NCBI GenBank assembly: GCA_020346605.1 | Contig: CP070784.1 | Coordinates: 812,881-876,880, forward strand | From: Candidatus Bathyarchaeota archaeon | GTDB lineage: Archaea > Thermoproteota > Bathyarchaeia > TCS64 | Length of the DNA stretch: 64,000 nucleotides | Direction: 5' to 3' | Position numbers and translations under genes: made by a program | Notes under the pieces: model-generated | Told to the model about the DNA's origin: nothing | Database searches by the model: none | What the model saw: only the letters and a program-made list of their open reading frames with translations | Shown: positions 7,362-16,406 of the stretch, one piece after another | Layout of the letters: the number at the start of each line of letters is the position of its first letter | How positions within the stretch are numbered: the stretch's first letter is position 1

Positions 7362-7832
7362 TCACTTCAGGACCACGGCGTTGCTCATGCCATGGCGGCG
7401 CCTCTCAAGGATGCCCCTCGCCTCGAGCCGGTCCAACACAAGGCTGACCTTGCTCTTGGAGAAGCCGCTCATCTCCACCAGCTGGCTCTGGAAGATGGTC
7501 CCCCCCTCGTTGGCCACTATTTGCACGATCCTGCGTTCGTCCTCAGCTGTTAGTCCCTCGATTAATTGATCCCAGTTACCCAGCTCGGTCGTAGTCTTCT
7601 CGCCGTTGGTTCCGTCGGCCTGTAAAAGGTTAATGAGGCTCGCACCTAACACGAAACATGAGACTCCGATCAAGAGCACGTCGAGCGTGCTGTAGATGCT
7701 CGGGACCTGGTTGAGTTCGACGACGTTGCCTTCGATGACGAACTGGACGCTCGAAGGCGTCATCATCTTGATGAAGAGGGCGAACGTCGACGCTATCATC
7801 CCGAACATGGCGAGGAGGGTCTTCGTCCTCAT
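7362..7832 (-). CDS. Membrane-anchored winged-helix regulator
   Basis: A 156-residue protein from ATG 7832 (an upstream in-frame start at 7919 gives an unconvincing N-terminus). Two hydrophobic segments (residues about 4–22 and 45–70) bracket a short loop, so the N-terminus spans the membrane. Residues 90–156 form a winged helix: EDERRIVQIVANEGGTIFQ, SQLVEMSGFSKSKVSLVLDR and LEARGILERRRHG. This matches archaeal membrane-associated MarR-like proteins. The next gene on the same strand upstream (7923) is also a membrane protein, and the two may be one unit. Signal and target genes unknown. Confidence 0.78.
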   Translation of the reverse strand: MRTKTLLAMFGMIASTFALFIKMMTPSSVQFVIEGNVVELNQVPSIYSTLDVLLIGVSCFVLGASLINLLQADGTNGEKTTTELGNWDQLIEGLTAEDERRIVQIVANEGGTIFQSQLVEMSGFSKSKVSLVLDRLEARGILERRRHGMSNAVVLK

Positions 7833-7922
7833 CTTTGCACATCCTATCAAGTGGTTGGACGGATATATGAGAGGGACGCTGAGATGAGCCGATTCACCAT
7901 CATCCTCTCCGTTTCTCAATGG

Positions 7923-8459
7923 CTAGGGAATACCGCGAGTTCTATTCAAGGCTCTGTCCACCGCTTCCCGGAACAGGGCAGGTGGCTCCACTTCGTCAGA
8001 GTAGACCGGTTCTCCCACGGACCAGTCGCTGATCTCGACCTGCACGTTGTAGCCCGAGCCGTCGGAGAAGGTGATCGTAACGGTCACTACAGGCCTCGCC
8101 TCCAAGACTATCCGCGTATCAGACCGCATTAATGTGCTATTCTGGAGGATTTCCCCTATCGCTTGTGCGCCGTGGATCGTGGCCTCCACGGAGTATTCCT
8201 CACCAGATAGGAGGGTCCCTATCCACTCATCCTCGAATACTTTCTCGATCGCGTGCGCCTTTATCTCCTCCCTATCCTCGGGCCCGAGAGAGTCCCCAGG
8301 ATCGAACACGACTCCTTGTTTCCAATCCATGTGTAATACTAAAGTGGAGGTGCTCTTGCCTGAGGCATTTACATAGACGTAGCCGAGGAAGACTCCAGCG
8401 ACGATGAGCGCCGCTATTATTATGGTTCTACTCTGCAGATCTGATTTTTCACCAAACAT
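7923..8459 (-). CDS. Single-span extracytoplasmic protein of unknown function
   Basis: Unrecognised 178-residue protein. Residues 11–29 (RTIIIAALIVAGVFLGYVY) form one membrane helix and the remaining 145 residues are predicted outside. The outer part alternates polar beta-like strands (ARPVVTVTITFSDGSGYNV) with a central helix rich in Glu. There are no cysteines or catalytic motifs. It starts 139 bp from the divergent srp54 gene and lies 90 bp upstream of the membrane winged-helix gene, so it could be that regulator's sensory partner; this is speculation from position. Confidence 0.7.
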   Translation of the reverse strand: MFGEKSDLQSRTIIIAALIVAGVFLGYVYVNASGKSTSTLVLHMDWKQGVVFDPGDSLGPEDREEIKAHAIEKVFEDEWIGTLLSGEEYSVEATIHGAQAIGEILQNSTLMRSDTRIVLEARPVVTVTITFSDGSGYNVQVEISDWSVGEPVYSDEVEPPALFREAVDRALNRTRGIP

Positions 8460-8598
8460 TTCGCTGCCTTAATGCTCGAAACGGCATATGAGGGTTTGTC
8501 GTAAACTAGTTTTGAATCGGTTGTGTATCATATTTAGATAATCTTTACATGCTAGCTTGCACAGATATTGCCGAGTAAAAGGGTGAAAGTACACTAAA

Positions 8599-9924
8599 AT
8601 GGTCCTCGAGAAGCTGGGCTCAAGCCTGTACGACGCTATACGGAAGGTGATCAGGGCCCCCGTAGTGGACGCAGACCTCGTCAAGGAACTGATACGGGAC
8701 TTCCAGAGGGCGCTGCTACAGGCCGACGTCAACGTCCAGCTGGTCATGGAGCTCAGCCAGAACATCGAGAAACAGGCCCTCGACGAGGAGCTGCCCCCCG
8801 GCATCAGCCGGAGGGAGCACGTCGTCAAGGTCGTCTACGACGCTCTCACATACTTCGTCGGTGAGAAGCAGATACCCCTCGACATCAGGCCAGGTAAGCA
8901 GAACGTCCTAATGCTCATCGGCATCCAGGGCTCCGGTAAGACTACACAGGGGGCTAAGCTCGCACGTTACTTCCAGAAGAGGGGGTTGAAGCCCGCCCTC
9001 ATCTGCGCGGACACCTTCAGGCCCGGTGCCTTCGACCAGCTCAAGCAGCTGGCGGAGTCCATTAAAGTCGACTTCTACGGGGAGCCCGACAGCAAGGACC
9101 CTGTCAAGATAGCCAGGAACGGTGTTAAGACGTTCAGCGACCACGAGGTCGTCATCTTGGACACCTCTGGCCGCCACAAGGAGGAGAAATCTCTCATCGT
9201 GGAGATGCAGCAGATCGCCAGGGAGGTCCGGCCCCAGGAGATCATCCTCGTACTCGATGGCACCATCGGCCAGCAGGCCGCGGCCCAGGCCGCCGCGTTC
9301 AACGAGGCGACGGACGTCGGCTCCATCATTATCGCCAAGCTGGACGGCTCCGCAAGGGGTGGAGGTGCGCTGTCAGGCGTAGCGGCAACAGGGGCGCCCA
9401 TCAAGTTCATCGGCACAGGGGAGAAGATAGAGGACCTGGAGCCCTTCGTCCCGGGCAGGTTCATCGGACGCCTACTGGGGATGGGGGACATAGAGAGCCT
9501 CGTCGCCAAGGTCCAAGAAGCCGAAGTCCAGGTCACCGAGAGGGACGTCAACGCGATGCTCAGCGGTAAGTTCAGCCTCGCAGACATGTACCAGCAGTTC
9601 GAGGCTATGAGGAAGATGGGGCCTCTACAGAAGGTGCTCTCCATGGTCCCCGGGTTCAGCTATCAGCTGCCCCAGGACCAGCTGGACCTAGCAGAAGATC
9701 GCATGGATCGGTGGAAGTATATCATAGAATCCATGACCCCTGAGGAGAGGGAGAACCCAAAAATACTGAACGCCTCCAGGGTGAGGCGCATCGCACGGGG
9801 CTCCGGGACCGATGAGAGGGATGTAAGAGAACTTATTAAGCAGTATAACGCGATGCGTAAGATGCTCAGGCAGCTAAAGGGTAGACGGAGGATGCTCCGC
9901 AGGATGCCCTTCAAGCTGGGATGA
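8599..9924 (+). CDS. srp54: Signal recognition particle 54 kDa protein
   Basis: GTPase subunit of the signal recognition particle, which binds 7S RNA and signal sequences and delivers ribosomes to FtsY at the membrane. The 441 residues are full length. The N domain is 1–90. The G domain shows the P-loop GIQGSGKTTQGAKLA (about 113–127), ADTFRPGAFDQL, DTSGRH and AKLDGSARGG. The M domain, from about 310, is Met-rich (MRKMGPLQKVLSMVPGF) and ends in the basic MRKMLRQLKGRRRMLRRM. It heads the cluster with rpl21e, rpoF and DUF655, spaced by only 10–35 bp, a known archaeal order. Confidence 0.98.
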   Translation: MVLEKLGSSLYDAIRKVIRAPVVDADLVKELIRDFQRALLQADVNVQLVMELSQNIEKQALDEELPPGISRREHVVKVVYDALTYFVGEKQIPLDIRPGKQNVLMLIGIQGSGKTTQGAKLARYFQKRGLKPALICADTFRPGAFDQLKQLAESIKVDFYGEPDSKDPVKIARNGVKTFSDHEVVILDTSGRHKEEKSLIVEMQQIAREVRPQEIILVLDGTIGQQAAAQAAAFNEATDVGSIIIAKLDGSARGGGALSGVAATGAPIKFIGTGEKIEDLEPFVPGRFIGRLLGMGDIESLVAKVQEAEVQVTERDVNAMLSGKFSLADMYQQFEAMRKMGPLQKVLSMVPGFSYQLPQDQLDLAEDRMDRWKYIIESMTPEERENPKILNASRVRRIARGSGTDERDVRELIKQYNAMRKMLRQLKGRRRMLRRMPFKLG

Positions 9925-9934
9925 GGGCGTGAAG

Positions 9935-10222
9935 ATGGGAAAATCCAGAGGACCCCGCCGGAAAAGCCGCAGCGTGCTCACCAAACGCGTGAGGGAGAAG
10001 GGAAAGTTAGGCCTCAGCAGGCTCCTCGCGGAGTACGAGGTGGGCCAGAAGGTGGTCATTAACATCGACCCGGCGATCCACAAGGGGATGCCCCACAAGC
10101 GGTTCCAGGGCAAAGTGGGCACAGTCGTGGAGAAGCGGGGAAAGTCGTACGTACTTGATATACCCCAGAGGAAGACCTCGAAGTACATCATCGCCAGGCC
10201 CGAGCACATCAAGAGTCAGTAG
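9935..10222 (+). CDS. rpl21e: 50S ribosomal protein L21e
   Basis: Small basic ribosomal protein of 95 residues. It starts KMGKSRGPRRKSRSVLTKRV and contains the SH3-like core GQKVVINIDPAIHKGMPHKR, FQGKVGTVVEKRGKSYVL, typical of archaeal/eukaryotic eL21. ATG 9935 is taken as the start; an in-frame GTG two codons upstream is possible. It lies 10 bp after srp54 in the same operon. Nothing unusual. Confidence 0.97.
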   Translation: MGKSRGPRRKSRSVLTKRVREKGKLGLSRLLAEYEVGQKVVINIDPAIHKGMPHKRFQGKVGTVVEKRGKSYVLDIPQRKTSKYIIARPEHIKSQ

Positions 10223-10234
10223 GGGGCGTTCTGT

Positions 10235-10558
10235 GTGTCAGTTGTCGAGAAGAAACCAATCACGATAGCAGAGACCAAGGAGATCCTAGAGGCCCGCCTC
10301 GAAGAGCTGGATCCTCTGCAGAGGAGGGTTCACGACTACACGGTGAGGCTCACTAAGCTCCCTTCCGAGAACGCCGAGGCCCTGGTCACGGAGCTCGTCG
10401 AGCAGGCGGAGCTTGAGCGGGGCCTGGCGGTCCAGATCGCCAACAGCCTCCCAACGAGCGTCGGGGAGCTCAGGACCTTTCTGGGTAGGCGGAGGATCAT
10501 CGCCGAGGAAGTTATGAACTCCATTTTAGGGATAATTGAGAAATACAGGTCCCAATAA
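10235..10558 (+). CDS. rpoF: DNA-directed RNA polymerase subunit F (Rpo4/Rpb4)
   Basis: Stalk subunit of archaeal RNA polymerase, which pairs with Rpo7 and helps open-complex formation and processivity. The 107-residue protein has the expected length and the HRDC-like C-terminal helices: ETKEILEARL, DPLQRRVHDYTVRLTKL, and LPTSVGELRTFLGRRR near residues 78–93. It starts with GTG at 10235, 12 bp after rpl21e. Its neighbours rpl21e and DUF655 are the conserved archaeal context for this gene. Confidence 0.93.
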   Translation: MSVVEKKPITIAETKEILEARLEELDPLQRRVHDYTVRLTKLPSENAEALVTELVEQAELERGLAVQIANSLPTSVGELRTFLGRRRIIAEEVMNSILGIIEKYRSQ

Positions 10559-10591
10559 TATACTCTCCAGAAGCGTTCTGGAGGTGTCAGA

Positions 10592-11158
10592 GTGGAGAGA
10601 GCCCCTAAGAAGTACGAGGAGTACGCCTACGTTCTGGACGACCTGCCCCACGGTAGACCAGGTGCACCGAGGACCCAGTACCACGGCCGGGCCGTCATCC
10701 AGATGATTGGGCAGACCTACTTCACCCTCCTAGAGGCCGTGCCCCGAGATGGCATGTCCTTCGATATAGGGGAGCGCATTTACGTCGGCAAGAAGGGGCG
10801 CACCAAGGTCGAGCACATACTGGGCCGCGTAGCCTACGAGGAGCTCACGTCGGCGGCGAAGGCCGAGTTGCTGCCCGCCATCGAGGCGATAATCCAGTCC
10901 GATCCTAAGAAGTTCATCTCGTTCTTCAACCAGTCCCAGCCCGTGACCCCCAGGATGCACTCCATGGAGCTGATACCGGGGATTGGTAAGCGGCTGATGT
11001 GGCAGATACTGGATCAGAGAGAGAGGGTGCCTTTCGACAGCTTCGAGGACCTCCAGAACAGGGTGAACGTCACGGACCCAGTGAAGTTACTGGCCCGCAG
11101 GGTGATCAAGGAGCTCTCCGAGGACGAGAAGTACCAGATCTTCACTAGACCAATATGA
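10592..11158 (+). CDS. DUF655 family RNA-binding-like protein
   Basis: Archaeal DUF655 protein of 188 residues starting at GTG. The N-terminal half is a beta-rich OB-like region (YAYVLDDLPHGRPGAP, YHGRAVIQMIGQTYFTLLEA). The C-terminal half carries a helix-hairpin-helix: MELIPGIGKRLMWQILDQR followed by F-x-S-F-x-D-L. Both modules suggest nucleic-acid binding. It is nearly always next to rpl21e and rpoF and upstream of ksgA in archaea, suggesting a role in ribosome or RNA metabolism. Here ksgA is absent and an ion exchanger converges instead. Confidence 0.9.
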   Translation: MERAPKKYEEYAYVLDDLPHGRPGAPRTQYHGRAVIQMIGQTYFTLLEAVPRDGMSFDIGERIYVGKKGRTKVEHILGRVAYEELTSAAKAELLPAIEAIIQSDPKKFISFFNQSQPVTPRMHSMELIPGIGKRLMWQILDQRERVPFDSFEDLQNRVNVTDPVKLLARRVIKELSEDEKYQIFTRPI

Positions 11159-11286
11159 TTACGCGGGCCTCCGTCGGATATTGTTATCTCTCCTTATCCG
11201 TTTTGACTCAGAATATTGACCTGCTTGATTGGTCCATAAAAAAAGGTTTGAAATTCATCCATCATCCTTGACGAGCGTCCGGGTCC

Positions 11287-12354
11287 TCAGATGAGGATGC
11301 TGAGCTCGTCGAACAGCAAAATGCCCAGCGTGTGAATGATGAGGATGGATATGCCCTCGTCGAGGGTGAGCCTGTTGTCGTCGACGATGGACTTTTTCAC
11401 GATCCAGAGGGTCGCGGCTATCGCCAGGAACTGGTATATGACGTAGCCGTCGAGGTGGACGGGGACGATCAGGGCCAGCAGAGGAAAGATGAGCATTATG
11501 CTCTGGGTGATGCCTGAGAGGAGATTGGAGACCCCTAGCTCCACGTGGCCCTTCCGAGCGCCGATGAGGGCTATCCCATGCTCCGGGACGCTTCCGGCGA
11601 AGCCGATGACTGTGGCCGCGATGACCACGTGGAGGTCCAGCATGTGAACCAAGTACTCAGAGGAGCCCGAGATGAGCTCGGCGGCGATGACGATCCCCAC
11701 CAGGCCTAGCAATACGGGGGCGAGCCAGCCGCGGCCGTGTGCCTCGGGGGCATGAGGGTACCCGTCTTCGGCTCCCTCGTGCTCGTTCTGGGCCTGACGC
11801 CTGGATATGAAGTAGAGGTAGCTCGCGAAGGCTATGAGGAGGAAGATGGGAACCTCTATCGGGAGGTAAGCGGCGTTCCCTGTGCTGAAGAGGTTCAGTA
11901 TCACTCCGGCACCGAACACGATACCGCAGAGGGCTATGGCGATCCTCATAATCTCGATGTCCTGCTCCATCACCTCCTTGGGCATCACGATGGCGCCGCC
12001 TTTGTAGGTGAGCATCACGACCAGCACTCCGAGGAGGAGGCCGTTGAAGGCCGACGCGAGCATTACGGTGAGGATGGCTACCTCCCGGAGTTCCGGGGAG
12101 AGGACCATGAACGCCGTCATCACTCCCTCGGGGAGGTTCGACGCCAGGCTGGAGATAATACCGGTGACATGGGGAGAGAACCCCATATCGGTGCCGAACT
12201 CCCTCAGCCCCTCCACCATGGGCTCGCTGGTGAGCACCACGATCGCGAATCCGATCACTAGGGACACAATGGAGTAGGGCACGCTCTCCGGGCCCAGGAG
12301 CATCAGTGCAATCCCGGCGATTAGCGCTGCTCCCACTATTATTCGGTTCTTCAT
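11287..12354 (-). CDS. Sodium/calcium exchanger family membrane protein
   Basis: Integral membrane antiporter of the CaCA superfamily, about 355 residues from ATG 12354. It has about ten hydrophobic segments in two homologous halves. The signature alpha repeats are recognisable: residues 60–90 with SSLASNLPEGVMTAFM (first repeat, with P-E) and VIGFAGSVPEHGIALIGA in the second half. The central loop is acidic and His-rich (QNEHEGAEDGYPHAPEAHGR), facing the cytoplasm, and may bind cation. It is monocistronic, convergent with the DUF655 gene. Ion specificity (Ca, Na or K coupling) cannot be told. Confidence 0.88.
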   Translation of the reverse strand: MKNRIIVGAALIAGIALMLLGPESVPYSIVSLVIGFAIVVLTSEPMVEGLREFGTDMGFSPHVTGIISSLASNLPEGVMTAFMVLSPELREVAILTVMLASAFNGLLLGVLVVMLTYKGGAIVMPKEVMEQDIEIMRIAIALCGIVFGAGVILNLFSTGNAAYLPIEVPIFLLIAFASYLYFISRRQAQNEHEGAEDGYPHAPEAHGRGWLAPVLLGLVGIVIAAELISGSSEYLVHMLDLHVVIAATVIGFAGSVPEHGIALIGARKGHVELGVSNLLSGITQSIMLIFPLLALIVPVHLDGYVIYQFLAIAATLWIVKKSIVDDNRLTLDEGISILIIHTLGILLFDELSILI

Positions 12355-12608
12355 GTTATTCATCAGGCTCCCATTTAGTCTTGGTAACAACCGTTCCTCA
12401 CATACAAGATTTTCTGTTTGATAGAACCGACGTCAACATGTAAGATCGCCTTAATTTAGATCTCCGAATCACCAATTGCGAGATACTCTGAGAATGAGAT
12501 TTGGGAGCAGATCAGCGAGGCATAAAATACTAAGTCATTATTGTAAGTATTAAATTTTAGTTGAGAGTACTACATTACAGTTAGGTTCCACAAAGATCGT
12601 GGTCGAAC

Positions 12609-13823
12609 ATGAGTGACATAAAGGAGTCGACGTCTAGACGGTCTCCGCAGGGCAGACTAGTACTCCCTTCACTAGTCCTGGCACGGTTCGCAACACAGCC
12701 GTCGGGGCTGATCACAGGGCTGCTCCTAATAGACATCGGCCACACTTACGGCATCTCAGTCGGTGAGGCCGGTCAAATGAGGGCCTTCTCCTCCACCATC
12801 GCCCTGGTGTTCGCCCTACTGATGGGGGTTCTGAGCGTCCGGTACAGACACAAGACGCTGCTTCTAACGGGGTTCTTGTTCTATTGTGTCAGTGCTTTGG
12901 GCTGTTTTCTGGCTCCCAACTTCACGGTGATGACTGTGGTTTACTCTCTCTCTGGGATCGGGATGGCCATGGTCAGACCGATGTCCTCTGCCCTCGTGGG
13001 AGCATACATACCCCTTGATAAGAGGTCGAACGCCATTGGCTGGATCCTTGCAGGAGGCTCTATATCCTATCTCGTCGGAGCCCCGGTTGTGAGCTACCTC
13101 GCGGGCCTCGGCGGCTGGAAGATGGCCTTCCTAGGGTATATGCTGCCAGTCTCCCTCGTGAGTCTACTCCTAGCCTTCACAGGCATTCCAAAAGAAACTA
13201 TTAACCCTGAATCACCAATAGGGGGCTTAAATTATCTGGATGGATTCAAGGAAGTCTTGGCCAATAGATCCGCCGTAGCCTGTCTTATTGGTGCATCGCT
13301 TGGAATGGCCACATGGACAGCCACTCTTACATACAGCACCTCATATTTCAGGCAACGGTTCTCCATCCCGACGAGCTGGGCGTCGCTAATTCTATCGGGG
13401 CTCGCTCTCTGTTTCACGTTAGGGAGCCTCTCCGGGGGTTATTTAATAAACATCTTTGGTAGAAGGAGATTCACAATTATATCGACGATTCTACTGGGGA
13501 TATCCACAATGCTCTTCCTAAACTTGGGTGTACTATGGCTGAGCTTGGTACTGGCCTTAGTTTGCTGTGTCCTAGCAGGGATGAGGTACTCAGCCTCTGA
13601 TAACCTCACACTGGAACAGATTCCCGAGTTCCGGGGAGCCATGATGTCCATCAGCTCGGCGGCATCAAGCTTGGGCTCGACCCTCGGCGCAGGAGTCGGG
13701 GGATTGACATTGATATCGTGGGGTTACGGTGGTCTTGGATTGTCTCTGGGCTCCTTCGGTATAGCGGCTGCGGCTATCTACTTGTTATTTGCCATCGACC
13801 CGACAAGCAGATTTCCAAGATAG
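12609..13823 (+). CDS. Major facilitator superfamily transporter
   Basis: MFS carrier of 404 residues with about twelve hydrophobic segments. The first cytoplasmic loop motif is degenerate; RYRHKTLLLTGFLFYC follows helix 2 where G-x-x-x-D-R-x-G-R-R usually lies. In the second half GGYLINIFGRRRFTIIST matches the corresponding repeat well. The N-terminal 18 residues are hydrophilic. It is single, with its own promoter region (12355–12608) shared divergently with the ion exchanger. The substrate, probably a drug or small metabolite exported or imported with H+, cannot be told. Confidence 0.9.
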   Translation: MSDIKESTSRRSPQGRLVLPSLVLARFATQPSGLITGLLLIDIGHTYGISVGEAGQMRAFSSTIALVFALLMGVLSVRYRHKTLLLTGFLFYCVSALGCFLAPNFTVMTVVYSLSGIGMAMVRPMSSALVGAYIPLDKRSNAIGWILAGGSISYLVGAPVVSYLAGLGGWKMAFLGYMLPVSLVSLLLAFTGIPKETINPESPIGGLNYLDGFKEVLANRSAVACLIGASLGMATWTATLTYSTSYFRQRFSIPTSWASLILSGLALCFTLGSLSGGYLINIFGRRRFTIISTILLGISTMLFLNLGVLWLSLVLALVCCVLAGMRYSASDNLTLEQIPEFRGAMMSISSAASSLGSTLGAGVGGLTLISWGYGGLGLSLGSFGIAAAAIYLLFAIDPTSRFPR

Positions 13824-13919
13824 TGACGACTAAGCTCTTTCTTTCGCACGAGCTCAACCGAATGACAAGTTTCCTGATATAAAAATGGAGAAAGGATGTT
13901 TTGTCTATGGACAAGATCC

Positions 13920-15023
13920 TTAGGATGCGCATTTGACGTTTAGAACATCGATGCGCGACTCGTCCATGGTGGTCTCCCGTCCTGATATGCCGCCCTCAGC
14001 GTTGATGATGTCCCTTGCCACGCCAAGATAATTCTTCAATGGCTGGAACCTGTCGGGGTGATGCTCCTCGTTGCCGTCGATGGGGTAGAGCAGGTGCTTG
14101 GACGACCAGTAGTCAAGGGCCACTGGGTCCAGGCTCGCCAGGAGTTGGTCCAGCCTCGTGGTGTTCTCCGGCGGGTATCCGGCCCACATCACCTGAGTCA
14201 CCCAGATGCAGTCCATGATGTTGAGCGTCGGCGCCCTCACCTTGGCCACCATCTCCCCGAGGTGCTCTCCGATCTTCTCGTAGTGGCGCTCACGCCTGTG
14301 TCCGTCGGCCATCGAGAGGATGCCGTAGTAGCTCTTCAGCGCCCCGGTGACCCCGCAGCCGCCGTGGTGCTTCAACACGGGGACGTTCACCAGCTTGAGG
14401 TTGTCGTCGTGGCCCGAGCCATTCCAGATCCCCTCCCTGAGCTCCACCCTGTTCCCCTTGGAAGTGGTGAAGCAGGGATACGAGACCTCGCCGTACTTCC
14501 TGTAGCCGTCCGTCTTGTGATCGTCCGCTTCGATGAATGTCTCGCGCACCGGGTCTAGGAGGTACATGGACACCCTCTCGTCGTCGAAGACCTCCTTCAC
14601 AAGGTAAGAGAAGGAGTGGCTCTCGTCCTCCGCGTTTGCGTGGACGCCCGTGTCGGTGTACTGCCTCCCCCACATGGTGTCGCAGTCGAGGCTGCCCCCG
14701 CTTTGCCCGTTCTCGAAGACGACCACCTCCCCGTCGAAGCCGTCGGGGTGCTCCAGGACCCTCTGTATAAGCCCCCTGATCACGTCGGAGTTGGTGCACC
14801 CCCTGTACTTCCACTGGGCGTTCACCTTGACTAGGACGACGTTATCTTCACCGATCAAACCATCTGGGCTGCCTAACTCGGAGTCACTCCCTGTCCTGTA
14901 GAACTCGACACCGTGCTGCCCCATCAGCTCTAAGAGGGAGTCAAGGCCCTCGTGGTGGTTGCCCTTCCCGGAGGGGATCGGGCAGTCTGTGACCCTGAAG
15001 ATTTCCGACTTTTCGCTCTTCAT
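13920..15023 (-). CDS. DUF362 domain protein, long form
   Basis: A 367-residue DUF362 protein. It shows DNVVLVKVNAQWKYRGCTNSD near residue 60, GEVVVFENGQSGGSLDC, then VNVPVLKHHGGCGVTGALK (about 230–248), the family block in which K-x-H is followed by G-x-x-G-x-x-K. A later SLDPVALDYWSSK matches the D-x-V-A-x-D end block. There is no ferredoxin cysteine array, but several cysteines (TNSD-flanking, C-G-V-T-G) could hold a cluster. Longer by about 90 residues than the DUF362 gene at 1808. Function unknown; no operon partner. Confidence 0.82.
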   Translation of the reverse strand: MKSEKSEIFRVTDCPIPSGKGNHHEGLDSLLELMGQHGVEFYRTGSDSELGSPDGLIGEDNVVLVKVNAQWKYRGCTNSDVIRGLIQRVLEHPDGFDGEVVVFENGQSGGSLDCDTMWGRQYTDTGVHANAEDESHSFSYLVKEVFDDERVSMYLLDPVRETFIEADDHKTDGYRKYGEVSYPCFTTSKGNRVELREGIWNGSGHDDNLKLVNVPVLKHHGGCGVTGALKSYYGILSMADGHRRERHYEKIGEHLGEMVAKVRAPTLNIMDCIWVTQVMWAGYPPENTTRLDQLLASLDPVALDYWSSKHLLYPIDGNEEHHPDRFQPLKNYLGVARDIINAEGGISGRETTMDESRIDVLNVKCAS

Positions 15024-15101
15024 TTATCTCGTTGAAATAATGGGCTTCCACGTATTAGACTCGATCGTTCGACTCAGCCGGCTCCACGGGCGCGTTCTGT
15101 G

Positions 15102-15275
15102 TCAAAAGAGCCCTAATATGGCCTTGATGACCCAAACGAAAATTCGTAGTGGGAGCAGCGCGAGGTTGATGGCCAAACCGACAACCATAGCGACCCCGAA
15201 CACGGTTGTGAAGATGAAGCCTGCTACCACCAAAGCGAAAAGTAATGCGAAAAGCGGAAATGTCAGACTCACCAC
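15102..15275 (-). CDS. Small membrane protein (57 residues)
   Basis: A short gene starting GTG GTG directly after an in-frame TAG. The protein begins VVSLTFPLFALLFALVVAGF and is almost entirely hydrophobic, with two membrane segments (about 4–25 and 28–47) and a few basic residues between (LPLRIFVWVIK). It ends GLF before TGA at 15102. The overlapping longer frames on both strands are Arg/His-rich and unconvincing. It lies between the long DUF362 gene and the SDR gene. Function unknown; support is the clean hydrophobic pattern with stops on both sides. Confidence 0.5.
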   Translation of the reverse strand: MVSLTFPLFALLFALVVAGFIFTTVFGVAMVVGLAINLALLPLRIFVWVIKAILGLF

Positions 15276-15424
15276 CTAATATCACTAGCGATATGCGTTA
15301 ATATAAACATTGATGTCGGAACTAGAAGAAAGCCCCGGCTTAATCTTTCACTCGCCGCAGGGGGACTTCCCCAAAAGGCTTAACCTAATACCGATGAAGC
15401 CAGATTAGAGAAGGGGGGCTAGAA

Positions 15425-16264
15425 ATGGGAGTGCTAGATAGCAGGGGCGCGATCATCACAGGCGGGGCCAGCGGCATCGGCGAAGCCACCGTGAAGCTCT
15501 TTGTCGAGGAGGGGTGTCGCGTCCTTATAGCAGACATCCAGGACGACAAGGGAGAACTCCTCGCGGACGATCTCGGTGGAGACGCCTGTTTCCTTCACAC
15601 GGACGTGACACGTGAGGCAGATGTGAAAACCGCCGTCGACTGGGCCGTCGAGGAGTTCGGGCGCCTGGACTGCATGTTCAACAACGCGGGCATCGCCGGA
15701 GCCGTGGGTCCCATCGAGTCGGTGACCGTGGAGGGGTTCGACTCGACCATCTCAGTGCTGCTCCGCGGGGTTCTCTTGGGGATCAAGCACGCGGCCCCGG
15801 TTATGAAGGGGCGTGGACACGGTAGCATAATCAACACCGCAAGCGTGGCTGGCCTGCGGACTGGTTACGGCAACCACATCTACAGCGCGGCGAAGGCGGC
15901 GGTCATCCAGCTGACGCGCTCCGTCGCCATGGAGCTGGGCGAAAGCGGCGTGCGCGTCAACTGCATCTGCCCGGGCTTCATCCCGACGCCGATGATTGGA
16001 CGGGCCAGAGGACTATCGATCGAGGAGGCCGATGCATCGGTCGAGAAGGTGGAAACCCTATTCGCAGGGGCGCAGCCCATCAGGCGCTCCGGCTCTCCCA
16101 TGGACATCGCTAGGGCTGTCCTCTGGCTTGCCAGCGACGACTCCGCCTTCGTCAATGGACATACCCTAGTTGTGGATGGGGGAGTGACCGGAGGACGGAT
16201 GTGGTCAGACTACCAGAAGGCGATCAGCCAACTGCGCGCTGCGATGGCACAAGACACGGGTTAA
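15425..16264 (+). CDS. SDR-family oxidoreductase
   Basis: Classical short-chain dehydrogenase of 279 residues. The cofactor motif T-G-x-x-x-G-x-G is TGGASGIGEAT (residues 12–22), followed by ADIQDDKGE, whose acidic residue after strand 2 suggests NAD preference. NNAGIAGAVG, a catalytic Ser in NTASVAGL and YSAAKAAV (Tyr/Lys) complete the active site. PGFIPTPM and VDGGVTGG are also conserved. It has its own promoter with a possible box near 15376. Substrate, probably a secondary alcohol or ketone, cannot be told. GCGCGC occurs near its 3' end but in frame. Confidence 0.93.
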   Translation: MGVLDSRGAIITGGASGIGEATVKLFVEEGCRVLIADIQDDKGELLADDLGGDACFLHTDVTREADVKTAVDWAVEEFGRLDCMFNNAGIAGAVGPIESVTVEGFDSTISVLLRGVLLGIKHAAPVMKGRGHGSIINTASVAGLRTGYGNHIYSAAKAAVIQLTRSVAMELGESGVRVNCICPGFIPTPMIGRARGLSIEEADASVEKVETLFAGAQPIRRSGSPMDIARAVLWLASDDSAFVNGHTLVVDGGVTGGRMWSDYQKAISQLRAAMAQDTG

Positions 16265-16406
16265 TTGTTAAAACAGGCGTCTTTTCGAGCGAAAGTGAAA
16301 CTCTACGGTCATGGGGTACTAGCGTAGCGTGAGCGATAAGGATCGAGATAAAGAAAAGGTGTGAGAATGTTTATTCTTTAGGTAAGGCTGCACTTCTTCA
16401 ACAAAA

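Noticed and set aside
14058-14558. Long plus-strand open frame opposite the DUF362 gene
   Set aside because: Arg/Val/His-rich shadow of the real minus-strand gene, as are similar long frames opposite 1455–2554, 11737–12261, 22113–22579, 35012–35686 and 61718–62428.
15055-15285. 76-residue minus-strand frame rich in Arg/His
   Set aside because: The neighbouring frame gives a clean two-helix membrane protein (15102–15275), which fits better.
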